From Sclerurus mexicanus (lineage: Eukaryota; Chordata; Aves; Passeriformes; Furnariidae), in assembly GCA_013396755.1 (NCBI GenBank), contig VWZF01003357.1:256873-320872 (forward strand): DNA of 64,000 nucleotides. Reading direction: 5' to 3'. Positions 1 through 13,400 of this stretch are shown here, in pieces. The stretch's first letter is position 1; every line of letters begins with the position of its first letter. A model generated the notes under the pieces. It was not told the DNA's origin and did not search any database. It saw only the letters and a list, made by a program, of their open reading frames with translations. Position numbers and translations under genes: made by a program.

Positions 1-3000
1 TTGGCTCTTTGAAAGAGTGGAGGGTCTGGCTTCTCTATTCCTGTCTATCTAATGTCGACTGTGGCCTGAGCCAAGCGCTTTCAAGGGCATAGTCTGTCCT
101 GGGCTGTGGCCAGCTGTGAGGACTCCTTGGCACTTCCCTTCCAAGGGTCACAGTGGCTCTTTTTGCAGCTATGGGCAACCTTTGCTGCTCAGAGGAGGAG
201 GCACATGGCCTGGTAGCTGCCTCCTGCCAGTATCAGAGCAGGCTCTGTGCAGGGGACCCTCTGGGTTCAGTTGTGTCTCCCACAGCTCATCGCTGGGTGT
301 GAATCCAAGTACAAGGAGTGTACAAAGGTGTGTGCTGAGAAGTGACTGCTCTACTTCAGTCATGGAGAAACTTCCTCCTATGCTCTGTTCTGCCATGTCC
401 TTTTTTGAACCCATGCCCCTGTCCTCTCTGGTCCAGATTCTTGTTCAAAGCGTGCCAGTGTGCTGGCCAAGAGCTCCTTCTCCATTGCTGTGTCAGTGCT
501 GCCAGCCACGCAGGGCTTCTGCCCTGCCTCTTGTAAACGCCTAAAGCTGGGGGTGGTCTGCAGCCTGCCACACTCATGGAACTGCCAATGGCCTTCCCTG
601 ATACTGATCTTAACCTGGGAAAAGTTGTTCCTGAGTCATGTTGCACTCCCTGGGGAAAACAAATAGGATACCCTGCCGAAGTCTGGTCCAGAGGTGCCCT
701 GGGAAGGAGAATGGCAATCTGCAGGCAGAGGGCTGCTTTATCAGTGGGGTCCTGGCTCTCCTTCCTGGGCTGGAGAGCCCAGGAATATCCCTGCCCCACA
801 CAGCCATTCCTGGGAGCACTGAACCTGCAGCATCCCCCCAGGTGCCTGCTCAGTGTCCCAGTGAAGATCCTGTGCCTGGCCTCGTGCTGCTGGCACTGAG
901 GCCCATAAAGCAAGGCTGAAGCTTGGACCCATGTGCATCTGGGTCACAGTGCTGACTGCTCTTCCCTCCCTGCAGCCATTGCCCTGCCAGCCCAGTGTCC
1001 CCTGCTCAAGATCCTGCCCTAGCCTGAGGATTGGGTGCCTGGGAAGGAACAGGTGGGGTGGTGCTGGAGTAGCAGCCGATGGGAGCAGGTGTCAGGGCTG
1101 CGGGACAGCCACCAGGGATGATGGCAGCAGGGCTCAGCAGCCCTTGCTGGACTCTGGAGGTAGCAGAGCTGGCCCACTTGCTCACTGTAGCACCAAGGGT
1201 CTTGGCATCCTTCACCCTTGTTTGGCTGCTGCAGATGCCTGTGCTAACACTGTATGGAAGGCAGTGAGCATGCTGGGACCTGGGCCACTGAATGTGTGTG
1301 ATCCACAAGACATGATTTTTTTATTTGATTTTTTTATTAAAGCAAAAGCCCTGAAAACCCAGAGCTGAGTGATAGGCCTCTTGCAGGCCACACAAGAGAC
1401 ATAGAGCCTGGGCTAGCCCTGTGTTGAGGAACTTGTAGCAAGGTATTTATCTTGACTTTAGCTTGCTGGAAGTTTTGGTGCCATGCAGACAATGTATGAA
1501 CCTTTCTCTTTCCCTGACATCTCATGCCTCTCAGTGAAACCTGTGTGCTCCATATGGAGCCCTTGCTGGGCTGGGATGGGAGCAGAGGGCTACAGATGCC
1601 CTCTCCTGGGCTTACTTTGGCCTTGCCTCAGGCATTGGAGGTGGCCAGAGCTGCACTGGTGAGATGCAGCAGCTCCTGCAGGGGTGCAGATGGATGTACC
1701 AATGTCCTGCTCTACTGCCATGGGAGAATCCTGTGCTGCTGGATCCCATCCTGGTGCTGTCCAGTTGTGTCAACTGGAGAAATGCACAGGCTCTGCAAGA
1801 CCTCACAACCATTTGGTGATGGAAAGAACAGAAGAAAATTGGTTAAACACTGGAACAGGCTCCTCAGGTCATGGCACCAAGTTTGTCTGAGTTCAAGAAG
1901 TGTTTGGACAACACTCTCAGGCACATGGTGTGGTTCTTGGGGTGTCCTACACAGGGCCAGAAGTTGGACTCGCTGATCCTGATGGGTCCCTTCCAACTCA
2001 GCACGTTCTGTGATTCTAAAATCTGTGAGTGAAGGGCTGGGAAGCAGAGTCAGGGCAAGAACAACTGCTGCCCTGGGAGGTAGGAGGGACTGGATGGGCC
2101 CTGGCAGGCCCTGTTGGGTGCCAGCTGGGGGAAGACCAGTTCACTCGAGTGCTGCTAGCAAGGAGGGGTAAGCTGAGCACCTTGGAGCCTCCTGCAGTAC
2201 AGAAACCACTGTGAAAGATGAACCAAATCCAGGTCTTCAGCATTTCTGGCAGCAAGCAAACCCTTGGGATAGGACTGCTCTCTGCTGAAGCCCAGCAGGA
2301 TTGTTCTGAGCTGCTGTGGCCACTGGGTCTCAGGTCTCTGCCTGGTCCTTCCTAGAGAGTGCCTCTGCTGCAGCTGCACATGTCTTCCAGCTCTGTGTCC
2401 TCCAGGCCATCCTGGAGCGCATTTGGAGCAGTACAGGAGTGGCTGTCAGGATTAGCCATGAGAAAGAAGTCCTGTGTCATCCTGTCCATAGATACCACTG
2501 GGTGTCTTGCCTTGCTCCCGTCAAGCTTGACTTAGATGTGGACCATGCTGGCCTGGCCCATACCTTGTAGCCAGGACCAGAGTTAGAACCCTTTACCTCT
2601 TCTTAGTGTGGTGGGTGTGTGCCATGGACCAGCATCAGCATGCAGAATCGGTCCCCTCGTGCTGGCCTAAGCACTGCCCACCTGTAGGGCCCAGTGGGTT
2701 TTGGTAAGGTCTGGGCCTAGCAGGGTGCTCCTGGTGGGAAGTGGAAACACGGTGGGGGTCGCTGGGGCTGGCCAGTGGGATGACAGTGATGGGAGCTGCA
2801 CTCCTGTGTCCAGCGAGTCTGACAGCTCATGGCTTGTGGAGTGGGGTTTGCGTCATACAGGAAGGAAAAGAGAGGCAGGTGTTTGTGGGATTTGTGTCTA
2901 AAACACTTGTCAAATACTTCTGAGCTCTTTGGCACCCGTTGCTGGCACTGTGGAGCAGACAACTGCTGAGGGTCGGCTGCCCAAAAAGCATCTAGTACTG

Positions 3001-4352
3001 ACTGCTCTGTTGCGTGTGCCATGGCTGAGGCTGCTTGTGGGAAGGGCATGGGGCTGTGACCTCACCCTGTCCCCTTGACTGAACTCACAGTGCGTTCATC
3101 CTGGGAAGCTGTAGCAGTGCCCCATCCACCCAGGACTGATGCTGTTTCCAGTGCTGTCCCTGCCTGTGGTGGGGCTGCTCCTGGCCTTTCTGCTGCCCCA
3201 GCACCAGCAGGAGGAAGGCAGAGAGCTTTCTCCTGAATCTGGCAGTGTCCAACCTACGCCCAGTCCCCAGGGGAATCAGACCTGGGCAGGTGCATGTCTG
3301 CTCACCAGCCAGCCTGGTCCTGAGTGTACATGACAGTGCGTGGAGGGTATGCTGGGTGCCATGTCTCTGCGTTTGGGCACAGCTGCTCTGGCAGTGCCTG
3401 CAGGAAGTTGTAGCCATCATGAAGAGATGGCTGCTGGCCAAGCTGGACCACAGACACTGCTTGCAGAGGGCCTGGAGGAACATTCTTTTTGTCCCACAGA
3501 GCTGTTGGGGTGCTGCATTGCCACAGACCTCTCGTTGGTACTCTTGTCCAGAGGGGGACAGTGTGGGGACTTGGTCATACAGGCCCCTGGCACTAAAGTG
3601 CTGCTAAGAGCTGTACTTGAAACTGCATCCCCTCTGGCCAGGCGTGCTATGGAGGAGTTGCTTGGGAATCACCCCTGCCTACAGCCCATCCTCCTGTGAG
3701 CTATGAGGTGGGTGCTGCTCACGCAGCATCCTCCTGTGCTGCAGGAACATGGGCCTGAGGACACAGCCAGTGCTGCACCCAGGGCTGCTGCAGCTCATGG
3801 GGAGATGCTGTGTGCCAGCATTGCTGCTCCCCTCCTTGCTTGCCCCATCCTCATTCCCACAGCAGCTCCTCTGTGGTTGTGGTCGGAGGGCTTGCATTCT
3901 GCCTCAAGCTCCTGTCTGCGTCTCCTTCTACTGTCATTGCTGCTTGGCAGAGGCTGCTTTGTTTACTGTTTCCCTCTGCTGCTGCAGATTTTTCAGCATC
4001 CAACATGTCTCTCAGTGGGCTCTGGGGTGTATTTGGGGCTCTGGGGAACTGGAATGTGTTCTCTGCTAGCCCCAGGTGTGCCACTTCTTGCTGAAACTTT
4101 GACTGCCAGGTTGGTCGTGTCCAGTGGGTTCAGGAAGCACCAAGCTGTGGGGAGATCTGTGGCTGGGCTCCTTGCTGTGGCTCAGCAGAGATGTCCCCAG
4201 GGTTGTCCCTAAGATTGTTTCAGTCCAGCAGCTTTGCTGCTCTGGGCAGCACTGGGGCTGGCTCAGCCTCCTGGAGGGATGAGTGGAAGGATGGAGTACC
4301 TCAGGTTCACCAGTCTCATCATTGTGAATTTTTTTTGTGTTGTGTCTTGCAG
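1..4352. other. Upstream of first coding exon: probable intron, no gene seen
   Basis: Moderately GC-rich, CpG-poor sequence with one CR1 fragment. No promoter-like CpG island or convincing exon. The CHD6 promoter and non-coding first exon are therefore presumably outside the window. Confidence 0.6.
1841..2021 (+). repeat. CR1 LINE 3'-end fragment
   Basis: The stretch from CACTGGAACAGG through GTTTGGACAAC to GGGTCCCTTCCAACTCAGCA and the end TTCTGTGATTCTAAAA is the typical 3' terminus of avian CR1 retrotransposons, which are usually 5'-truncated as here. Confidence 0.85.
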
Positions 4353-4407
4353 AAATAACATTCATCCAGATTTGATGATAATGAAAATACAGAAAAAAGA
4401 AAAGCAG
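4353..4407 (+). CDS. CHD6: CHD6 exon 1 (first coding exon), start codon at 4375
   Basis: A T-rich tract ending in TTGCAG precedes the exon and GTTTGT follows it. It encodes MIMKIQKKEKQ, matching the MKMKIQKKEKQ start of human CHD6 as recalled. Two ATGs compete: 4375 has a weak context (T at -3), while 4381 has A at -3 and would remove two residues. The frame is also open back to the exon start, so an upstream exon could in principle extend the protein. Bases 4353-4374 are then 5' UTR. Only the coding part, 4375-4407, is counted in the protein length. Confidence 0.85.
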
Positions 4408-7400
4408 GTTTGTGACCCTCTCTCCTTCTCCCAACTCAGCTGGCAAGGCCTGGGGATTTATGTCCTGTGTGCTATATGGAACTTGTTGCAGTGGGTGGGT
4501 GGTGGGAAGGAGGCCAGGGTGGGGGAAGAGTCTTGCATTTCCAGACAGGATTGCAACTCAGCACCTTGAAATTTCATCTGAGCTGCAGCCTAGGGCGGGC
4601 CATTGATCAAGGTGGATTTTATCTTCAGTAGTAGAAATGCTCTTGATTTGGTGCTGTCTCCTGTGGAGGAGCAGCCCTTCTTTTGCCACAAAGCCCATAG
4701 TATTGGTTCTTTCTGGTATCTCATTACAAAACCACGCATTTGCTATGATTGCTGTTACTAATATGATACTGAAGGACTGACACCAGCTGGGAGGTTGGGG
4801 AAGACCATGTCTGGGAGCTGTGGAAGCTTGGTCAGGGAATCTTCTTCATTTACTCAGAAAAAATCCCATCGCACCAGCTGCCATATCTGGATTGCTTCAT
4901 TGGATCATAACAACCTGCTGCTTCCAGAGGAGACTTATGAGGCAGTGGTCTCTGTATTAAGCGTGTGCAGGGGACCATCAGCACTCTGCTGTGGGAAAGG
5001 ACCATGTGTGGAGCCGTGCTCTGCCTGCAGGGGTGAAATATGGCTGGAGGTGTAAAACAGACTGGTCTGCCCAGAGCTAATTTGTGTCTGTGCTGCTTTT
5101 AATGGGAAACCATTAAACTGAGCATTGAGCTAGGAGATAAATCTCTTTGAGAGCACGAGCTGGTGCCATTTCTAACCAGCTCTGAAAGTAGCGTGTGCTG
5201 CTCAGGGCACTCCAGTCCACATCACCATGGCAGGTTTATGGCAGGAAGAAGGTGGAAGAGGTGAGCGTGCTGTTATGGGCTTGCAGCAAGGCTAATGCTG
5301 TGGATATTGGCAGTATCTGTAGGAAGTAGTCAGTTTTTCAGTGTGTCCTAAAGATGCTGTGAAGAAGCAGAGCCAGCCTCAAGGTGAAGAGAAGGAGGGG
5401 AGCTGGTCTTGCATACCAGCACAGCTGGATTGCTCCTGACACAGGGCAGGGCTAGGCCTGGAGGAGAGCTGGGTGCCTTGGGGTGTGGGTTTGTGATCCT
5501 CCTCTGATGATGAAGCCCAGGTAAGAAATTCACACCACTCATTGGGCTAATAATAGCAGGTTTGACTGCTTTGGAAATGTGATTGCTGAGGTGATGTGGG
5601 TTTTAAGCACAGCAGAACCGTCCTCCACCAGCATTTGGAGATTTTAGAGGGCTCAACTGCTGAATTGTTTTGTGTAACTGCCCGTGCAGATAAAATCTGT
5701 GAGGGAGATAAAGACATGCTGGTGTGAGCAAGGAGGGATAGAGGTCCAGCTGCTCATCTCCCGAGCTCTCTAAGCCAGCAGCAGTGTAGGACAATCCTTG
5801 CAGCATGTCACGAGGTGGGCTGCAGAATTCCCAAGTTCAGTGTTTGGAAGAAAGCCCGACCAAGCTGTGCTCTTGGGGGCACTCTTGCTTCCAGGTTGAA
5901 GTGGTGAAGGGAAGGGTGACTCCCTGTCATGCTCAGCAGAGCATCATTGAGGGCAAAACTAGCAAGAGCTGCCATTTCACATCACTCTGAACACGTGAGC
6001 CCAGGAGCACCCACACCTTGTAAACAGACTTCTCATGACACCCAGGAGGGCTGTTGCCTTCCTTTGAACAGTCTCTGGAGAAGATGAGAGGCTTGTGTGC
6101 TTCCCAGAGCTCTCCAAGGTCATGTATTTTCATACCTGTCTCCCTGCCAGCCTCTCTCCTGCAGAAGCTCCATGTTGGTCATCATGTAGGTGTAGGTTCA
6201 GGCCATGGGTGAAAAGGCTGGCAAAACACTCTGCTTTCCCAAGCCCTTGGCTGCCCTAGGCCAGTGCTTTGTCATGCCCATGTCCACTGCCAGTGGATTG
6301 GGAAACCTGGACTGGGAAGATGGAGTCTCATAGTGGGCTGTCTGGGAAGGAGCCCCTCTCAGTGCCCCTTTGATGCCCCCTGCTGCGCTACCACTCTGCC
6401 TCCACAAAGTTCCTGGGCACTGCCAACTGGTGCAGTGTCTGGGAGGCTGTTGTTAGCACAGGCAGGGTCTGTGCTTGCACGACTCTTCTTCCTTAGTAAG
6501 GCACAAAAATCTAGTGCATTTGTCACTTAGCTGTGACTAACTCATGAAAGCTGTCACTTGCCTCATGACTTATGAGTTTTCATGCCAAGGTGCCTTGTCT
6601 GTTGGCAGAGGTGGAACAACAGTGCCTGGGTACCCCTGAGAGCAATGACAAGCAATGGATTTCCTCTGAGGGCTCAGCAGCCACTACCATTTCCTGGGCT
6701 GCCTCTCTTGTCTGTGTCCTATTTGTCCCTGAGCACTGAAGAGTCTTCCAGTCCTTATTTCTGCCAAGCTCTGACTTACTGAATAACCTGAGAAATACTG
6801 AACTAAAATAAATGCAGTTACCCCACAATACCTCTAAGTCTCCTTATTCTACAGCCATGGAAATGCTCCCATCCTGCATGGACTGTGGGAGCAGAGCAGC
6901 ACTGATTGCCTCTTGGAGACAGAGAGATGGAAAGCCCTGTGAATCCTTAGTTCCTACCTTCTCCTGGAGGGCTCTTCTGACTTTTCAGCCTGGGCTTGGA
7001 GGTGACAGGAATGGCTGGATGCCCTGCAGTGTGTGGCTGGCAGTGTGGGGATGCAGTGGGGAGCAGCCCAGGGCTGCGGCACCGTGTGGCTGCTGGGCAG
7101 CCCTTGCAGCAGGGAGGCCCGTGGGAGGATCTGTGGGAGCTCTGCTTGCCTTTGCTTTAAGCACTCACTGCGTAAAATGAAGGATTTTCCTAAATTTGAT
7201 GGGTCTGTTTAAGCAAAAGGTGAGCTTTGCTCACTGAAAATGCTGCTGAAGGTTGTTACCAGAGCAGGGTCCTGAGCAGTGGGAACCAGTGCAAGGAGAC
7301 AGGAGCCATCTGAGCCTAAGGGCACTTGTGTCTCTGTCCCAGGTTATGTCTGTGGGCTGCTGGTCCATACTGGGTGCTTTTTTTGTCACAATGAGACTGT

Positions 7401-10400
7401 CAGGTGCGATGACCCTTGGAGCTGGATGCATGGAGGAGTTTTGGACACCTGCTCTGTAAGGGTGAAGGGCAGCAGAAGCAGTGAGCTGCCAGGGTGCTCT
7501 TCACCTGCACCCACAGCCAAGAGTGCTGCTCCTGGTCCTCCTAGGGCTGCACAGGCTCTCCTCTTCCCGTGCTCTTTCCCTGCCTTCCTTCCCAGCCTGG
7601 CAGAGAGGACTGAGCAGAGAGGACAGCCTGGACAGCCCAGGGCAGCAGTGTTGCTCTCTGCCCCACCCATGCCCTGTGCCAGAGTGGTGGGAACACACGT
7701 GCCCACTGCCAGGACTGGCCCGGTCACAAGACGGAGCTTCCTGGCCAGAGATGTTGAGGGCTGCGTCATGGAGGAGTGTCTCGGGAACAGAGCCAGGCCC
7801 CACCTTCATCATGCACATCCCATGGTGACTGCAGAGCGTGCTCAGAGACATGATGGAAGGTGGCACTTGTATATTTTTAGCTTCTTCTGCATTGCATTAA
7901 GAGCTGGAAACAAGGAATGTGGACACCCAGCAACCAGAACACAACAGCCTGTGCTGTGCATACTGCTGGTTGGGATGGCAGCAGCTGGAGAGGTTGGCTC
8001 ACCAGCCTGCCAAAACCCCCTGTGCCTGTTCTGCTCCCATCGGGCTCTGCAACCAGCTGTGTGGAGAGACTGGGCTGGGGATGGCTGGCATGACCATCTC
8101 GGGGAGGCAGAGCTGTGTCACGGTGCCCATGCTGGGCTGCTGGTGCCACGGCAGCCTGGCCCATGGCTGTGGTCAGTGCTGGGGGGGAAACCAAGCAGCA
8201 AGGGTGCCGGGCAGCACCTGGGCATCAGTCTCTGCCTGAAAAGCATGGAAACCTTTGATAGCCTCTGCTCTCAGGGTCCTTGTGGACACTCCATGTACAG
8301 AAAAAATCTCTTTGGGCTTTGAGCCATGCCCTAGACCCAAAGCTACCTGCTGCTCTCCATTCTTACTTGCTTCCTAGGACTCTCATCCCATAACATCCTA
8401 GTGTCCTACTGGTCCCCTGTCCTAATTGCAGTGCCCTTTCCCCAGTTCCCTTCTCATAATGTCATAGGTGTCATCCTGGTGCCCTACCCTAGCTGTCCAC
8501 TGCCTGCCCCCAGTTCCCTCCTTCTTCCCTTCCCCCTGTTCCCTTTGCAGGTACGTGGTGCAGGCAGGTGAGGATGAGGGTTTCATACCCAGGTCTGACC
8601 ACAAGCAGTCCCACTGGCCTGAGCTGGTCTTTGCCCTCAGCAGCTGTGGGGTAACACTGCTTAACTTCACTGCTCCTGAGCTCCTGCACATGTGCCAAGT
8701 GGAGTTGAACTGTCCCTTTACATCCCTGTGAGCCCAGCTTTGCTGGAGGGCTTGGAAAGGGTCAGGGGTGCTGTGTGACCCTCACGGGCTGGGGCAGCTG
8801 TTGCACCTCGCAGGCTCAGCAGTTTGGGAGAGAGGAGGGAGCCCTTTAAGGACCAGGAGCAGGAGCTACTTTGCCTCCCACCTCCTGGTGGTGTTTTCCC
8901 CCAGCCCCTGAATAAAAACTCAGGAGTAAAATTGAGACTATAAATGAAACAAACCAATTTTAAGTTAAGGAAACACACCACTAAGGCCCACCCTGACCTT
9001 GGTTTTGCCCTAGAATGGAGTTGTGCAATTATAAGTGCGCTCTGTTGGCCTCCACGGCTCTCTGGGGAGGTTTTAAACATTTTTGCCCTGACCTTCTCTT
9101 TGACAGTAGTTAGACGCATGGGACAAGACTCCGTGCTGCAGCTGATGCTGAGGGACTGTATGAAATGTGATTTATAGAAGATTCTTTTGTGAACAGAAAA
9201 ACCTACAAACATTACATAAAAGTGTATTCTGGAAACGTGAAATCATTACAATCATCACCAACAAAATGCCAGTTGAGAGACAGTGCAAAGGCAGGGTTCT
9301 AAGGATAGAAAGGGTTCTGGGGAAGTGGAGGCTGCCTGTGTTGGGTACCAGCCATTCAGAGATGGGCATCACCTGCCAAAACCTGGAAGTCATGATCTTT
9401 ACTTCTCCCCCGCTCCAAAATGCTCCAGAAGCAACAAAGCTGCATGCTTAAGTAGGCATGTAAGTAGACATGTAGAAGAGGCAATTGAATGAAAATGTTT
9501 CTCTTTGGTTAAAAAAAAAAGGTTGTAATAAGAAAAAGGAGACATAGTCTGTGAATTTGAAAGTAAACCTTTAGCAAAGCAGGATTACATATATTTTTAG
9601 GAACTGCTAAGGACACAGAGTCTTAATAAATCTTTTTCCAACTATCTCAGGACTAAAAAGCCTTTAAGAGGAGTCACAGGGTAAATAAGGCATTGAGTGA
9701 GGGCTCATGGCAGAACAGCTTGATCAGGAAGGCTCCCTACCCAGAGCCATCCCTGATGCCAGAAGGCATCAAAGACTTGCCCTTAAATTAAAGGGTTTGA
9801 TAGACATTTCTGAGCAAAGTAGTGCAAGCCACGTGCTTTGATAGTGTTTGCTCCAGAATTGTAAAGGAGCCTCATGATTTTTAGGAATTGCTCATAATGT
9901 TGGGGCTGTTGCCCATCAGGGCCACATTATGGAAAGGAAGAGGGGAGTAAATGTGAAACTAAAGGCCAATAGATTCACTTGGGTATGGAGTAAATAGTTA
10001 GGAACTATAATAACCACTTAATTTCTGATAATATTACACTGGTGAAAAGTCAGCATGGCTTTTGCAGAGCAGAGTTAGTCCTTGCAATCTGCCAAGGATT
10101 TTAAAGATAACTGGATCACAGGGATGAAGTTGGGCTGCACTGGTGCAGGGCTCATGGCTTCTAGCCAGCTGTTGACGAAGTTTCTCACTGAATGCTCTTA
10201 GAGAAGTGTTGTCCTGGTAAAAGTTCTTTCTGTGAATTAGTAACTGGTTAAAGGCAAGGAAGCAAAGTACAGGGAAGATGTTGCTGCTTTCACAGTGCAG
10301 ATCAGGGAAGAAAGGTGCTGACTGATTCCTGCAGGCATCTGAGATGCTGAAGTGGAAGTGGAGGCTGAAGAGCTGAAAAAAGTCTCAAGATGTGTCCAAT

Positions 10401-13400
10401 AAAACATGTAGGGGAACCAGCCATGCGCATGTTTTCACTGGGGGCTGTCCCTGCTCCTGGAGGAGGCTGTAAAATGCTGGCAGAGAGTTTGCCATCTGCC
10501 TACAGGTTGTTCCAGAGGTGCATTCAGGGGTTTGGAAAGGGAGAAGGAACAGAGCAGAAACCCTCCTACTGCTCTGTGGTACCTCTGATGCTGTGTGCTT
10601 GCTACTGCCACCTGATCGCCTGTAGAGTTGGAAAAGGTGCAGAACAGGATTAGGCAGGTGTTTTGAGGGCTGGCCCAACCCACCTGTGAAGAGAAGGTGA
10701 CTTGTTACCTGTACCTTAGCTGGGCCAAGAGAGCTCTGCAGGGGCAGGATGGCAGAACTGATTTGTACAGAGTGGGTGACAAGGAGACCCTCTCATACCC
10801 TGTCCACTTACGAGGACAGCAGGATTTAAACAAAATTAGTGGGTTTTCCCCATACCTTATGAGTTTGAAGTACTGAATGTCTGTGGGTACTTTGATGCCC
10901 AGGGTTGCAGGTGGATTTGTCATGGTGTGGGTGCAGTGTGTTGCTGGAGCTCCTGAGATGGGGCACAGAGGTGTTGACTGCCCTGCCCCACTCCTGCTCC
11001 TCCGGGTCAGAGCACAGGCCTGGAGCATCCCCCAGCTTGTCCAGAGCAGCCTGCTTTGCCCACCTGCTGTGGTGAGCGTTCTAGGGGTACGATTTGCCAG
11101 GTTTAGGCTCCTGCAACTGTATGTGTTGCTCTCCTGTAGCAGAGCTCTCCTGGTAGTATGTCACTGTTGGCCAGTGCTGCAGAGTGGCTGGTAGCCCAGT
11201 CACAGCCAGGGACAGCCTCGTGGCTCATGCAGACGTGTCTCAGGCCAGTCAGCCCGAGGTTGCTGCTGTAGCAGAGCCTCCCTGCAGTGCCGTGTCCCCA
11301 TCAGCCTGACACCAGTCCTTCAGCCTCTCGCCCTTTGGAAGCAGGGGTGGTGTTCCCTGTGGCACAGGGGCAGCAGTGCGGGCACAGCAAGTTCCTGCCT
11401 GCCACAAAGAACCAGCTGTGCTGCTGCTGGCAAGTGGCAAGGCTGCTCTGCAGCCACGCAGAGGCACAGATAAGGCTGGCACTGCTTTCTTAGGCCTTTC
11501 CTGTTGACAAGAAGCCAGGATAAACTGAACCTCATCAAGGGTAAGTAGAAAAAGCCCATTCCCTGGTTCGTGGCAGTGAGCCAGGCTCTCACTACAGACT
11601 ATACTTGGCAGCACAGTCCTATGTGGACTTTAAAAGCATGACACAGAGCGTATTTCCCTCAAGACAAATCAGGAAGCCTTGGGAGCAGTAGGGTTTCTGG
11701 GCTGGTAGCACCTTGCCTGCAGTTGGTGGGAAGCAGCCTGGTTTCCCTGTCCCTTTGTGCATCTGCTGCCCATGTGAGCCCTGGCCGTGAGCCTGGTCCC
11801 ACAGGCTGGCATTTGATGGCCTGTTCATGGCAGAGCCTGTGTCGGCCTTCTGACTGCTCCAGCTGGAGGCGAGCGCTGCTGACTGGGACCAGCACTGCTC
11901 CTGAGACACAGCAGGCCTGATCCCACAGGGATCCCAGGGCAAGGCACTGACACTGAACATTAGGAAAGCAGTCTGCCAGCTCTTCAGGGAGATTGTCAGT
12001 GGGATTGCCTGGGAGACTGCCCACTGGGACAAGGGAGTGGAACATAGCTGGCAGATCTTTGAGGGAGCCTGTGTTGGGGCAACCCCCTGTATCAGTCCAG
12101 GCTGGGAGATGAAATAGATCAAAAGCAACCCTGCCAAGAAGGGTTTGGGGGTGCATGAGAGGCTGGACATGTCCTGACTGTGTGCACTGGCAGCCCAGAA
12201 CCAACCATGTCCTGGGCTGCATCAAAAGCAGCATGAGGGAGGTGATTCTGCCCCTCCACTGTGCTCTGGTGAGACCCCACCTGCAGTGCTGCCTCCAGCT
12301 CTGGGGTTCTCAGCACAACAAAGATATGGAGCTGTTGGAGCAAGTCCAGAGGAGGCCACCAAGTTGATTAGGGGGATGGAACACCTCTCCTACGAGGAAA
12401 GGCTGAGAAAATTGGATTTGTTCAGCCTAGAAAAGAGGAGGCTTCAGGGTGACATAATTGCAGCCTTCCAGTACCTAAACAAGGCTTACGTGAAAGATGG
12501 AGAGGGACTTTTTACACAAGCACGTAGTGACAGAACAAGGAGGAATGGATTCAAACTAAGAGAATGTAGGTTTAGATTAGCTATTAGGAGGATGTTCTTC
12601 ACTGTGAGAGTGGTGAGACTCTGGAATGGGTTGCCCAGAGGAGTTGTGGCTGCCCCATGCCTGGGGGTGTTCAAGTCCAGGTTGGATTGATTCTAAGTTG
12701 TTCCAGCTGATCCCCAGCTTGTGAGATCTGAGGAATGCAAGGCTGAGACTGATCTCGTTGCACAGCCAGTGGGTTTGAAGGCAGCATCTGTAGTGCTGAT
12801 TTTCTGCTGGCGCAGTGTAGATGCCCATTAATTGCTTGGGTGCCCTTTGATGGGTGGTCCATGTGGTGGGATGGCTGCTCTCCCCCATCCCAGGCTGCTG
12901 ACGGCAGCAGGGCCAGGGCTGAGCACTGGAGGCGACTGCAGGCAAGGCAGGGGTGCTGACCAGTGCCAGCCAAGCCTGCGGCCCCACTCACAGGTGGCTG
13001 CAGAGGCCTTTCCCCCTTGCAGTCTGTTTCATTTAATGCTTTTATCTAATCCAAATCAGAAATCCAATTGTACAAAGTACCCTGTGTCTAGACCACCCTG
13101 GATGGGCTCCAGCCCTCAGCCTGTAGGATGTAAAGGTTTGCATTCTCTGACATGTCTGAGGAACTGGACAATGCTGCGGTTCTGCGCGGCCAGGGCATTG
13201 CTGCCAGAGGCACTGGCACCTCATCACCAAGGAAGTGGCTTGTGAAGGAACCAGCACCCCTGGCCTGGGGCAGCCGTGGTTGTGGAGTACCAGGGCGAGC
13301 ACTGCCCCTGTCCCACAGGCACGGTGCTGCCCAGTGCCTCCTGGCCCACTCACCAGCTACCTCACAGCTTCCCTACAAGGAGATGCCACCTCCAGGCTGG

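Noticed and set aside
7279..8322. 347-codon open frame in intron 1
   Set aside because: Tryptophan-, cysteine- and proline-rich composition typical of translated GC-rich intron. No recognisable domain, splice context or start support.
8903..8925. AATAAA hexamer in intron 1
   Set aside because: No transcript end expected here and no preceding alternative terminal exon visible. Chance occurrence.
12286..12690. 134-codon open frame with a coherent-looking peptide
   Set aside because: It lies within the CR1 fragment and is the translated retrotransposon 3' region, not a host gene.
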